Shown: piece after piece, positions 1 to 6,645 of the stretch
Position numbering within the stretch: position 1 is the first letter of the stretch
Layout of the letters: each line of letters begins with the position of its first letter
Assembly: GCA_046724665.1 (NCBI GenBank)
Contig: JBKOWZ010000126.1
Span: 1-11,594, forward strand
DNA length: 11,594 nucleotides
Direction: 5' to 3'
Source of the DNA: Actinocrinis sp046724665
Lineage (GTDB): Bacteria; Actinomycetota; Actinomycetes; Streptomycetales; Catenulisporaceae
The notes under the pieces: generated by a model
Database searches by the model: none
Seen by the model: only the letters and a program-made list of their open reading frames with translations
Told to the model about the DNA's origin: nothing
Position numbers and translations under genes: made by a program

Positions 1-2
1 TG

Positions 3-191
3 CTCGCCGAACGCCGCGGCATCACCGTGGACCAGGCCTTCGCCCTGCTGCGCGCCTACGCCCGCAACCACAACCTGCACCTGTCCGACCTCGCCTGGCA
101 GATCGCCGACGGCACCAGCACCGCCATGGAGTTGCTCTACGCCCCACACTCGCCAGACGTGGACGATGAGAGGCTCAATTCGGCCGAATAG
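3..191 (+). CDS. ANTAR domain protein, C-terminal part (cut by window edge)
   Basis: The frame is open from the left edge to a TAG at 189-191 and gives 62 residues. The visible part matches the second and third helices of an ANTAR domain: ERRGITVDQAFALLRAYARN followed by the L-x-DLAWQIADG segment. ANTAR domains bind paired hexaloop RNA hairpins and act as transcription antiterminators; in actinomycetes they usually sit behind a GAF sensor domain, and the GAF part is presumably upstream of the window. After the domain there is a short acidic tail ending DDERLNSAE. It is the first of several ANTAR-family pieces in the window, the others lying at 7269-8298 on both strands. Family assignment is from the motif; the signal it senses cannot be judged. 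Confidence 0.85.
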   Translation, partial: LAERRGITVDQAFALLRAYARNHNLHLSDLAWQIADGTSTAMELLYAPHSPDVDDERLNSAE

Positions 192-257
192 CTCCGGATC
201 CCGATCAAGCGGCAGAATATATCATGGTGATTATACTTTCGAGCCGCGGCGTCTAGA

Positions 258-345
258 CGGGTCGAGCACTACCAGGGCGATGTCGTCGTCCTGTTCTGGC
301 CGAGCTCCAGCAGGAGCCGGTCGCACAATGCTTCGATGTCGGTGG
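258..345 (-). pseudogene. PP2C/SpoIIE-type phosphatase, C-terminal remnant
   Basis: Two minus-strand frames together spell the end of a SpoIIE/PP2C phosphatase. One frame reads TDIEALCDRLLLELGQ and, after a one-base shift near 295, the next frame reads QDDDIALVVLDP. The DDDIALVVL block is the last conserved strand of this phosphatase family and carries the aspartates near the metal site. Nothing of the catalytic N-terminal half is present. Such phosphatases dephosphorylate STAS anti-sigma-factor antagonists, so this is a dead relative of the partners expected for the STAS genes at 6646 and 9817. It abuts the phospholipase D fragment directly, in a different frame. The identification rests on short but characteristic motifs. 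Confidence 0.6.
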
Positions 346-549
346 GTACCGTGGCGGCACGGCTATGAGCCGCAGTCCCGGATTCTCGGCGAGAGCGCGG
401 GCGAACGGCTCGGCCGCGTCGCCCGGCCACAGGTACTGGTCCTCGAGATAGATCAGCTCACGCGCCCAGCACAGTGCCTTGAAATACCCGCGGATTACAC
501 TGCTTACACTGCGCTTGCCCTGCGGGCGCAGGTGAGGCGGCCTACGGCT
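343..549 (-). pseudogene. Phospholipase D family protein, internal fragment
   Basis: The minus-strand frame contains RSVSSVIRGYFKALCWAREL, then IYLEDQYLWPGD, then AEPFARALAENPGLRLIAV and PRYP. This is the pattern of actinobacterial PLD-like phosphodiesterases in the stretch that joins the two HKD halves, where a chain of residues of the type YLKALRRAR-IYLEDQYLW precedes a short helix and the LIAVVPRYPD strand. No HxKxxxxD motif is visible, so only an internal piece of about 69 residues is left and it cannot be active. To the left the homology stops at the PP2C remnant; to the right the frame continues to 645 without recognisable sequence and overlaps the permease pseudogene start. Assignment is from remembered family pattern. 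Confidence 0.6.
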
Positions 550-577
550 CAGGACTTCGCAGTACACGAAGGAATCC

Positions 578-2089
578 ATGGGCTTCGCCACGGCGCCGAA
601 GCAGATCGCACCGCGAGTACCGCTGCGGCACGGCGAAGGCAGCAAAGATCATCTGACGGGCCTGGGCGCACTGGCAGCGCTGCCGTCCGACGCGCTCAGT
701 TCGGTGGCGTACGGGCCGCAGGCCATCGTACTGGTGCTGGTCGGGACCGGGGCATCGGCGCTGAGCCTGACCCTGCCGATCACCGTGGCGATCGCGGGCC
801 TGCTCGCCGTGCTGGTCGTGTCCTACAGTAGGTCATCGCGGTGCACCCGGACGGCGGCGGCGCGTACGCGGTAGAAGGATCTCGGGGCCACCGTCGGCCT
901 GCTCGCGGCCGCGAGCCTGGTGGTCGACTACGTCCTGACCGTCGCGGTGAGCCTGGCCGCGGGCGCCGCGAGCCTGGCCTCGGCCTTTCCCGCGCTGACC
1001 CATCACCTGCTGGCGCTGTGTCCGATCGGGCTGGTGCTGATCACTGTGGTCAACCTGTGGGGCGTTCCGGAGAGCGCCCGGGTGCGGGCTGCTCGGCGTT
1101 GACCGGGGTCGAAGCCATCGCCAGCGGCGTCCCCACGTTCCGCCGGCCGCGCGCCAAACGGGCCCAGCGCACCGAGCTGGCGCTGGGCGTGCTGCTCGGC
1201 GCGATGCTGATCGGGCTGTCGGTGCTGATCCACCGCGAGCACGTCGTGCCGAGCGGCGGTGTCACGGTCCTGGCGCAGCTCACCGCTGGTTTCTTCGGCG
1301 CCGGCTGGGCGTACTGCGCGGCGAACATCGCGGTCACCCTGGTGCTCGCGCTGGCCGCCAACACCAGCTTCGGCGGTCTGCCGGTTGATGGGCCTGCTGT
1401 CCGCCGACGACCGGCTGCCTCACCTGTTCGGTCTGCGCGCGGAGCGGCCCGTGTACCGCTACGGGGTCATCGCCCTGGCCGCGCTCGCCGCGGTGTTGCT
1501 GGTCGCGGTGGGCGCCGCGACCGACCGGCTCATCCCGCTGTACGCGATCGGCGTGTTCATCGGCTTCACCATCAGCCAGACCGGGCTGGTAAGGCACTGG
1601 TACCGCGAGCGTCCCCGAGGCTGGGCGCCGCGGGCCGCGCTCAACGGTGTCGGCGCGGCACTGACCGCGATCGCCGCCGCCGTCTTCGTCCTGAGCAAGT
1701 TCACCTCGGGCGCCTGGGGGTGGTCATCCACGGTGCCCGCGCTGATGCTGCTCTTCTCCAGGGTCGAGTGTTACTACCGGGCCGTGGGGCTCGAACTGGG
1801 CATGGGCCGGGTTCCGGACCGCCCGCTTGAGTGGGACAGGTGGGATCCGGGCGTGCGCCTCGACATCGTCGAGAGCCCCCACTGGTCACTGGTCCGCTCG
1901 ATCCTGAAGTACGTGCAGCAGGCACAGGAAGGCGGTCGGCAGATCGCCGTGCCGATCCCCGAGGCCGAACCGCGGGCGTGGCGCTACCGGATTCTGCAGA
2001 ACCAACGGGGCCTGCTGCTGGCGACCGCACTTCGGGCCCGCACCGACGTCGTCGCCTGCACGCTGCCCTACCGGCTCGTCGGCAGGTAG
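578..2089 (+). pseudogene. APC-family permease (amino acid transporter type), degraded
   Basis: The pieces read in order as an APC superfamily permease, a multi-pass inner-membrane transporter normally over 600 residues. Piece 1 (578 to about 829) holds LPSDALSSVAYGPQAIVLVL. A stop and shift follow; a second frame gives VIAVHPDGGGAYAV (to about 870); a third gives DLGATVGLLAAASLVVDYVL up to a stop at 1100-1102. A fourth frame (about 1096-1385) begins ALTGVEAIASGVPTF, so the membrane segments that normally lie between are deleted. A shift near 1385 leads to the last frame, which runs SADDRLPHLFGLRAERPVYR to the TAG at 2087. A compensating shift near 1712-1730 garbles GAWxVVIH, and about 60 residues are missing near 1830. 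Two large deletions plus several frameshifts mean it is dead, not merely misread. Confidence 0.88.
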
Positions 2090-2931
2090 CTGAGGACCGG
2101 TACACACGCCGAAGCCTTCACGGCCGCGCCGCGCGCACACGGCCCACATTCGAAGGCTGTGAACCTGTTTGCGCGAGTCGTCAGAATGATCGAAAACCCG
2201 AGTAGGTGACATTTTCGCGATGCTCACCATGACCGCGCAATTGTGACCACGTGGGAGCGAGTGGAGAAAGACTCTTGCACTCGAAGCGGCTCGTGCGATC
2301 TCGAATTCCACTCATTCAGCCGTATGTCCCGGGGCGCGTGTCGCGGTGAACGCCGATACGTTCGTCGGGTGGCACCGAGACTTTGCGGTGGCGGTCGCGG
2401 AGAATGTCGCGCCGGCGCGCAGTGCCTCACCTGAGGCTGGATTTCTTCCGGTCGCGCCGTCATTCGTGAACGCGGGCACGTGCCGTCTCGGTCGTCCGTT
2501 GCCGAAAACGAGAAAGGTGATTGATGACAGCCGAGGTTGCCCGCGCAGCGGCCGGCCGCCGACTCGCGGCGGTCTGACGCGATCGCCAGGTACGGGTCCG
2601 ACGGCGACGCTGTGGGAGCTGTTGGCATGTGGTCCGGCAGCTCCCGTCCAGTCAACGTCGCCGCAGGCCGGCGGAGGATCAAGGGCACGTGCCGACCCGC
2701 TCGACACGCCGCCCGGCAGCCGCGACGCCGCCCGCGGGACCGCGCCGACTGCCAGCGGTCAGGAGAGCGCCAGGCGGCCGTGGCGCGGCGAGGAGGAGTG
2801 GCTGCGCCGGGGTGTGTCAAGGCAGATTGGGGGCAGGGAGCAAGTGCACACGTCATGCGCGGCGAAACGAAGAGTGCGGGGGGCGATGGTTCCGGAGGCG
2901 TCCAGGGGCGGCGGCCCCGGCGAAGGGAGAT
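2090..2931. other. 842-base stretch without a convincing gene
   Basis: I see no recognisable protein on either strand. Long open frames occur, but they are the usual high-GC artefacts and their translations are Arg/Pro/Ala rich. The left part (about 2090-2340) is less GC-rich than its surroundings and may hold promoters. The only start-like signal is at 2524: AAAGGTGA a few bases before an ATG, opening an 18-codon frame (MTAEVARAAAGRRLAAV) that stops at 2577. This could be the stub of a lost gene. The last 70 bases probably contain the promoter of the PRC-barrel operon, but no clear -35/-10 pair is visible. Confidence 0.5.
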
Positions 2932-2934
2932 GTG

Positions 2935-3291
2935 GTGATCCAAGCAGCGGACATCCGCGAGTGGCGCACACACGATGTCGTGGACCCCGATGGGCACAAG
3001 ATCGGCGCCCTGGAGGCGGTTTACGTGGACACCAGCAGCGACGAGCCGGCGATGGCCACCGTTCTGGTCGGCCTGCCCACCCGCCACCGCCTGGTGTTCG
3101 TCCCGCTGGCCGGCGCGATCGTCGGACCCGGATATGTCAAGGTCGCCTACACCAGGTCGCTGGTGAGGGACTGCCCGGCGATCGGCACGGACGACGTGCT
3201 GCCCGCCCAGGACGAGGAAGCGATCTTCCAGCATTACGGCATGGCCTACCAGCCCGGCGCCGGAGGCGAGCGGCAGCTCGCCCGCCGCTAG
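2935..3291 (+). CDS. PRC-barrel domain protein
   Basis: The 118-residue product has the PRC-barrel pattern: an opening strand (EWRTHDVVDPDGHKIGALEA), then VYVDTSSDEPAMATV, then the F-V-P-L-A strand followed by G-x-V-x-V-A-Y, and a tail with LPAQDEEAIFQHYGMAY. Tails of this kind are common in small actinomycete PRC-barrel proteins thought to take part in stress adaptation or membrane-associated assembly; the biochemical role is not established. I chose the GTG at 2935 because GGAG at 2926-2929 lies 5 bases upstream; the GTG at 2932 is in frame but too close. The next gene follows 16 bases after the stop with its own strong ribosome binding site, so the two are very likely one operon. The gene looks intact, in contrast to its left neighbours. 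Confidence 0.85.
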   Translation: MIQAADIREWRTHDVVDPDGHKIGALEAVYVDTSSDEPAMATVLVGLPTRHRLVFVPLAGAIVGPGYVKVAYTRSLVRDCPAIGTDDVLPAQDEEAIFQHYGMAYQPGAGGERQLARR

Positions 3292-3307
3292 ACCAGGAGG
3301 ACGTGCC

Positions 3308-3478
3308 ATGGTCCTGTTCCTGCTGGTGATGATCGTGGCGATCGTGCTCGGCATCATCGGCGCGGTCGCCAAGGGGCTGCTCTACCTGCTGGTCATCGGC
3401 GCGGTGCTGCTGGTCGCCGACCTGGTCTACGTCGGCCTGCGCTGGTCGCGGCGCACTTCCCGGCACCCGCAGCGGTGA
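3308..3478 (+). CDS. Small hydrophobic membrane protein (56 aa)
   Basis: An ATG preceded at 7 bases by AGGAGG (3295-3300) opens a 56-residue frame. Residues 2-20 (VLFLLVMIVAIVLGIIGAV) and about 26-45 (LYLLVIGAVLLVADLVYVGL) are two hydrophobic segments separated by a short AKG turn, and the C-terminus is basic (RWSRRTSRHPQR), so the protein should form a two-helix hairpin with both ends in the cytoplasm. Proteins of this size and shape are frequent beside PRC-barrel and other stress genes in streptomycetes, with no known activity. It is the second gene of the operon starting at 2935. The perfect ribosome binding site and intact frame make it a confident gene, although its function is unknown. 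Confidence 0.8.
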   Translation: MVLFLLVMIVAIVLGIIGAVAKGLLYLLVIGAVLLVADLVYVGLRWSRRTSRHPQR

Positions 3479-3967
3479 GAGCGCCGCGCCCTGCTGCGGG
3501 CCGTGCGCTGGTGGTCGCCGTCCGTCTGACCTGAACGAGGCACTGATCCGAAACCGTGCCGATCGGCAGCCACGACGGGCGTGCGTGGCGTCCCGCGGCG
3601 ATACGGCTGCCGAGCCGGGTTTGGCCCGATTCGATGACGTCGCCGGTCGCGTGCGGGCAGGTGCGCAGTCACGGTGCGAGCGCCCCGGTCCCCGGCAGCC
3701 GCTCCACGCAAGTCTTTCCGCAGGCGGCCCACGGGAGTGCGGGACACGGCGGGCAAGGTGCCGCAGGGCGATGCCAGGATCGCCGAACGCAATCGCCGAA
3801 CGGTTGTTCCAGGGGCTGTCACCAGGACACGACCGGCGAGGCGATCACAAACCCGCCGGGCCGCGACGAATCCGACACAGCCATCCCGCACGCGGGCCGA
3901 TCCGCGACGAACGCTTCGGCGCTGCGGCATCGACGACGGCCGAAGTCGGCCGGAAGCTGACACGCGT
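3479..3967. other. 489-base stretch without a recognisable gene
   Basis: Both strands have long open frames, but none shows family motifs, a good ribosome binding site or consistent codon bias. The segment lies downstream of the plus-strand PRC operon and downstream of the minus-strand genes at 4079-4689, so it is a convergent intergenic region. A short perfect palindrome (CGGCCGA-AG-TCGGCCG, about 3939-3954) may be a weak terminator for the plus-strand operon. Some of it may be decayed coding sequence, but I cannot name it. Confidence 0.45.
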
Positions 3968-4006
3968 ACCGGTGTGGCGGACGACTGATCCGTCCGTCAC
4001 ACCGGT
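3968..4006 (-). terminator. Strong hairpin, probable terminator of the 4689-4079 genes
   Basis: The arms at 3968-3983 and 3991-4006 (ACCGGTGTGGCGGACG and its complement with one G-T pair) enclose a 7-base loop, ACTGATC. The hairpin lies 73 bases past the stop of the minus-strand gene at 4079. There is no T-run, as is usual for actinobacterial terminators. It may work in both directions and also stop plus-strand transcripts. Confidence 0.7.
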
Positions 4007-4078
4007 GCTCATCCTCGCGACGCGAATGCAACCAGCCGCGGTTCGTGCCACCGCGCCAGAGAGAAGAGACGTGCGCGA

Positions 4079-4450
4079 TTATCGCTGCGGTGTCCCGGGC
4101 GTGCGATAGACCTCAGCGTCACGCGGCGATTGAGCGACACGTTGCCCGGGCCGCGGGTAGAACTCGGTGGAGATGCGCGTCGCCGCGACCGGCGCGGGCG
4201 CCCGCGGCGGGTCCTGCGGGTGGCTTCCGTCCGCACTGAGGCCCGCCTGGACCGGCACCGGGCGCGACCGTCGGCGTGACCCGCTCACGGCGCGGATCAG
4301 CAGGATGGCCAGAGCGACCGCCCCGACCACCATGATGATCACTCCAACGATGCGGATGTTGATCCCGGAGAAGGTGAAGGTGACCGCATACCTCAGGATC
4401 GCGCCCACCGCGATCGCGAACAGGGCGCCGGCTACTCCCTGCGGCCTCAT
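4079..4450 (-). CDS. Small two-helix membrane protein, DUF6458-like
   Basis: The 123-residue product begins MRPQGVAGALFAIAVGAILRY and has two membrane segments, about residues 6-25 and 33-53 (IRIVGVIIMVVGAVALAILL), joined by the short TFTFSGINI linker. This spacing, with the GAILRYAVTF and GINIxxVGVIIMVVG patterns, resembles the small actinobacterial proteins grouped as DUF6458 or close relatives; no function is known. After the second helix comes a basic, Pro/Arg-rich cytoplasmic tail of about 68 residues, longer than usual for the family. A GAGGA lies 9 bases before the ATG. The start codon overlaps the stop of the frame at 4447-4689 in an ATGA arrangement, which suggests translational coupling. 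A strong hairpin follows at 3968-4006. Confidence 0.72.
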   Translation of the reverse strand: MRPQGVAGALFAIAVGAILRYAVTFTFSGINIRIVGVIIMVVGAVALAILLIRAVSGSRRRSRPVPVQAGLSADGSHPQDPPRAPAPVAATRISTEFYPRPGQRVAQSPRDAEVYRTPGTPQR

Positions 4451-4689
4451 CGCTGCGCGTCCTCATGGTCGGATTGGCGGCGGTTGCGTGCGGCGCGCGG
4501 TGACCGGGCGGCAGTGCCCCTCGGAGACGGGACCCGGCGAAGCGCCGCGTACCGGCGGGTGAGCCGCGGCTTCCAGACGCTGGTGAACAGCTCCCGGCGC
4601 GTCAACCTGGGGTGTGCGATCGCGGGACGTACCCGGGGTCCGGGGAGCGGGTCGGCGATCGACTGGGAAAGGATCTGGTTCGGCATCAT
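4447..4689 (-). CDS. Hypothetical small basic protein, coupled to the next gene
   Basis: I do not recognise this 80-residue protein. It reads MMPNQILSQSIADPLPGP, then a basic centre (RLTRRELFTSVWKPRLTRRY) and an Arg-rich end. There is no membrane segment. In favour of its being real: third codon positions are clearly richer in G/C than the other two, and its TGA (4449-4447) overlaps the ATG of the following gene as ATGA, a typical operon join. Against: the ribosome binding site is poor (GGAG about 11 bases before the first ATG), and an upstream in-frame ATG near 4713 is also possible. The frame stays open further up to about 4854, where the translation looks random. It could be the remaining end of a longer, lost gene. 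Confidence 0.42.
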   Translation of the reverse strand: MMPNQILSQSIADPLPGPRVRPAIAHPRLTRRELFTSVWKPRLTRRYAALRRVPSPRGTAARSPRAARNRRQSDHEDAQR

Positions 4690-4958
4690 CAGACGCCTGT
4701 CTCCGGACCGCATCAGCGTCCGGGCTCTTGCCTCGCCCACGGCGACACCGGAGTGGCTACCAGTGTTCGAAATGCCGCAGGTACTGTCATCGTACTCCGA
4801 TTTCGGCGGCCCCGTCAGCGCTCTGGCTGCCGCCGCGGGCCGGCTCGGCAACACGCGGCTTGGTCGCCTGCGCCCGATTCGCAGTACCGAGTCCCGGGAA
4901 CGCCGTGCGTCCTGCTGCTTTCCGGGGTGTGCGGGCCGCCGGGTGCGGCTCTCACCGG

Positions 4959-4994
4959 CCGGACCGCGTCCACGTGGTGGGGGACGCGGTCCGG
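4959..4994 (-). terminator. Perfect 13-bp hairpin, terminator of the 5208-5011 gene
   Basis: CCGGACCGCGTCC at 4959-4971 pairs perfectly with 4982-4994 around a 10-base loop. It starts 16 bases past the stop of the minus-strand gene ending at 5011, so it is well placed as its terminator and separates this group from the genes starting at 4689. Confidence 0.8.
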
Positions 4995-5010
4995 ATCGTG
5001 CGTTGGCCGG

Positions 5011-5208
5011 CTATTTGCTGGGCTGCGGTGCGACGCAGGAGACCTTGGGGTTGACCCCGACGTAGTTGAGCGGGCCGGCCAGGATGGTGACCAGGATGGT
5101 GCCGGCTTTCGCGCAGTTGGTGCTGCCCGAGTCGTAATAGTGGCGCTGGCCGCCGGCCAGCACGCCGATGAGTAGCCAGACGATGAGAAGTATTGATCCG
5201 ATGCGCAT
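5011..5208 (-). CDS. Conserved small membrane protein with paired cysteines (65 aa)
   Basis: The 65-residue product starts MRIGSILLIVWLLIGVLAGG and continues with QRHYYDSGSTNCAKAGTILV, a second hydrophobic stretch (TILVTILAGPLNYVGV) and NPKVSCVAPQPSK. I recognise the layout from a widespread but uncharacterised actinomycete family in which the N-C-A-x-A-G-T-I and GPLNYVGVNPKV-x-C motifs are conserved. The two cysteines could form an extracytoplasmic disulfide. I chose the ATG at 5208 because AAGG lies about 5 bases upstream; longer frames upstream are Arg/Pro noise. The gene follows the one at 5456-5274 by 65 bases, with a small GC hairpin between, and is closed by a perfect terminator at 4959-4994. 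Function unknown. Confidence 0.82.
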   Translation of the reverse strand: MRIGSILLIVWLLIGVLAGGQRHYYDSGSTNCAKAGTILVTILAGPLNYVGVNPKVSCVAPQPSK

Positions 5209-5245
5209 GGTCGCCTTCGGTGGTCGCGTGGTGGATGGGTGTGTG

Positions 5246-5265
5246 CGGCGCCGTAGCCGGCGCCG
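5246..5265 (-). repeat. Short GC hairpin between two small membrane genes
   Basis: CGGCGCCG occurs twice (5246-5253 and 5258-5265) with TAGC between. Each copy is itself a palindrome, so the pair can fold as an 8-bp hairpin with a 4-base loop. It lies between the stop at 5274 and the start at 5208 on the minus strand and might act as a partial terminator or mRNA stabiliser. Confidence 0.35.
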
Positions 5266-5273
5266 TCTTGGGG

Positions 5274-5456
5274 TCATCGGCGGGTGCGGCGGCGGGGCGC
5301 GGTCCAGTTCTTGCCGACTTCGGCCAGGTGCAGGGCGAGGCACGCGAGGCCGACCAGCAGAAGGCTGGTCGGGGAGAAGGCCGCATCGGTGGAGGTGGAG
5401 GTGGCGTTGATCAGGAACGCGATGGCGAAAATGATCGCCGCGACGAAGCCCAGCAT
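5274..5456 (-). CDS. Small membrane protein (60 aa), conserved hypothetical
   Basis: An ATG at 5456 preceded by GGAAGGGA about 7 bases upstream opens a 60-residue frame. It has two hydrophobic segments, residues 2-17 (LGFVAAIIFAIAFLIN) and about 28-46 (SPTSLLLVGLACLALHLAEV), linked by ATSTSTDAAF, and a basic end (WTAPRRRTRR). Two-helix proteins with the pattern IIFxIAFxxN...FSPxSLxLLGLACLALHL are common in actinomycetes; no function is known. The stop precedes the start of the 5208-5011 gene by 65 bases and both probably share a transcript. The same frame is open far upstream to 6203, so an annotation program could merge the two into a 309-residue protein; the strong internal ribosome binding site argues for the short form. 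Confidence 0.72.
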   Translation of the reverse strand: MLGFVAAIIFAIAFLINATSTSTDAAFSPTSLLLVGLACLALHLAEVGKNWTAPRRRTRR

Positions 5457-6203
5457 GGTCGATCCCTTCCGGACGGTGGTGAAACTGCGTGTCGGTGCGA
5501 GAAGCGGAGTTGGTCCGCTCACAGCCGGCCCGGCCGTACCGCGCGGTGCACGGCGGGGTGACTCAGCCATCTGGTCGGGCGTCGCCGGGCTCGCGGGACG
5601 CGGTGCGTTCGCCGGAGGGATGGACCCGGCGTCGCAGCACCCTGTTGCCGCTGTCGGTGCGGAGCCTTGGCCGGGTCCTGCCTGGCGGCGCGGGCCGGCA
5701 CGCCGCGTTCCACGCGCGGTGTGGCGGAAACGGCCGCGGGCGAGCGCGCCGGCGTGCGTCAGGTGCAGGATCTGTTCCAAGCCGGTATGGGCGGCCCTGA
5801 CAGCTTTGGGATCGCCGTCACGTTGCGCGCCGGCCAGGCACGGGTAGGCGGTGCCACAGTCCTGGTTCGCCGCGCACGCGGCCAGGTGCGCGCGGTCTTG
5901 CCGCCTTAGCAGTTCCGTCCCCCGGGCATGGCGCACGATCTGCTGCGCGGCGCGCGCGGCCTGCCCGGCACCGGCCACCGCATGCGGTGTTGCGCCGAGA
6001 GCCGCGCGGGCGCCGAAGCGCCGCCCGAACACTGCGAGGTCTCTTTCCGGGTTCGGTGCTGCCGTCCGGGCCGTGATCGCCGCCCGGTGTCGCGCGGCGC
6101 CGGTGGGCGCATGTGCGGGACGAGGCAGGGAGTGGTTCCGGGGTCCGGGGTGGGTTCGGGTCACCGGGGACGCGCTGATGCCGTTCGGGAATGGCGCCGC
6201 CAT
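5457..6203 (-). CDS. Unrecognised minus-strand open frame, perhaps a decayed gene
   Basis: I cannot assign this. The frame begins at an ATG (6203) with AAGG about 9 bases upstream and has no stop until 5274, running into the small membrane gene. Its codons show G/C-rich third positions over most of the length. The middle part, roughly residues 55-155, looks like a real helical protein: DLAVFGRRFGARAALG, then QIVRHARGTELLRRQDRAHL, then AACAANQDCGTAYPCLAGAQ and HTGLEQILHLTHAGALARG. It has several cysteines. After that the translation turns Arg/Pro/Gly-rich, and another frame, ending at a stop at 5563, looks equally good, so a frameshift near 5715 is likely. The first 50 residues are also low in information. 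Tandem dyads at 6242-6270 lie just upstream of the start. Confidence 0.3.
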
Positions 6204-6241
6204 GATGTCCGCCTTGCGCGGGAGGGGCTGGCAGCGAGGCG

Positions 6242-6270
6242 GGTCTCGAGACCGGCGTATGGTCTAGACC
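6242..6270. promoter_or_regulatory. Two tandem dyads, candidate GntR/DasR-like operator
   Basis: GGTCTCGAGACC (6242-6253) and GGTCTAGACC (6261-6270) are both perfect palindromes built from the half-site GGTCT/AGACC, separated by 7 bases. The second, with its flanking T, matches the core of the streptomycete DasR-responsive element (TGGTCTAGACCA) at 11 of 12 positions. The pair sits 39-67 bases upstream of the minus-strand start at 6203 and 376 bases or more from the STAS gene on the plus strand. GntR/HutC-family regulators are the known users of such sites; which regulator binds here is inference. Confidence 0.45.
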
Positions 6271-6645
6271 TATTCGGGAACACGGTCAGGCTGCTGAGTC
6301 GAGTGTTCACGGTCAGTATGCATCAGTCCCGACCTGGGCGACAGTGCGGTGCACGCCCCGTGCCGCTGATGTGTGGGTTCGAATATACGGATGCGCGCGG
6401 TTCTGCGAAGATCCTCATGAGTGGTCCTCAGGCTGCTGAGGCGGTGGCACATTTCCGCTCGTACAGCCGCGATTGCGGCAAGTACCGGTTTCAGCGTTCG
6501 TTCTCGACGAGGACGGCTGGACGGCATACGGCCCTGTCGTGCGCAAGCGCTGTGCTGCGCCAGGCTTCACGAGTAGAGTGTTGTTGCAGTCCCCAGACCC
6601 CGGGTGCGCCGGCGAGCACGTGCAGTTCGAGGGGTGGGGCGTGTC
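6271..6645. other. 375-base leader upstream of the STAS gene, no gene seen
   Basis: No open frame here shows family motifs. Frames on the plus strand (for example from 6473, with FVLDEDGWTAYGPVV) have occasional protein-like stretches, but codon use is not biased and the frame runs through the STAS start. The stretch is less GC-rich than the surroundings around 6270-6440. It probably carries the promoter of the STAS gene; I could not single out a convincing -35/-10 pair. Confidence 0.4.

Noticed and set aside
249..258. CGTCTAGACG palindrome as a third copy of the GGTCTAGACC operator
   Set aside because: It lacks the outer GG/CC of the half-site and lies at the end of a dead gene; only the inner GTCTAGAC is shared.
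578..2089. Explaining all permease breaks as sequencing errors
   Set aside because: Small indels could be errors, but two missing blocks of 60 or more residues cannot; neighbouring genes at 2935-3478 are error-free.
2224..3372. Long minus-strand open frame of 382 codons
   Set aside because: It runs antisense through the well-supported PRC-barrel gene, changes character along its length and has no family motif; it is a high-GC shadow frame.
3427..3963. 178-codon minus-strand frame
   Set aside because: It overlaps the end of a small membrane gene, is Arg-rich throughout, and has no ribosome binding site or recognisable motif.
6375..6384. GGGTTCGAAT, resembling the T-loop of a tRNA
   Set aside because: The 3-prime bases do not pair with the 5-prime side, and no acceptor, D or anticodon arm can be drawn around it.
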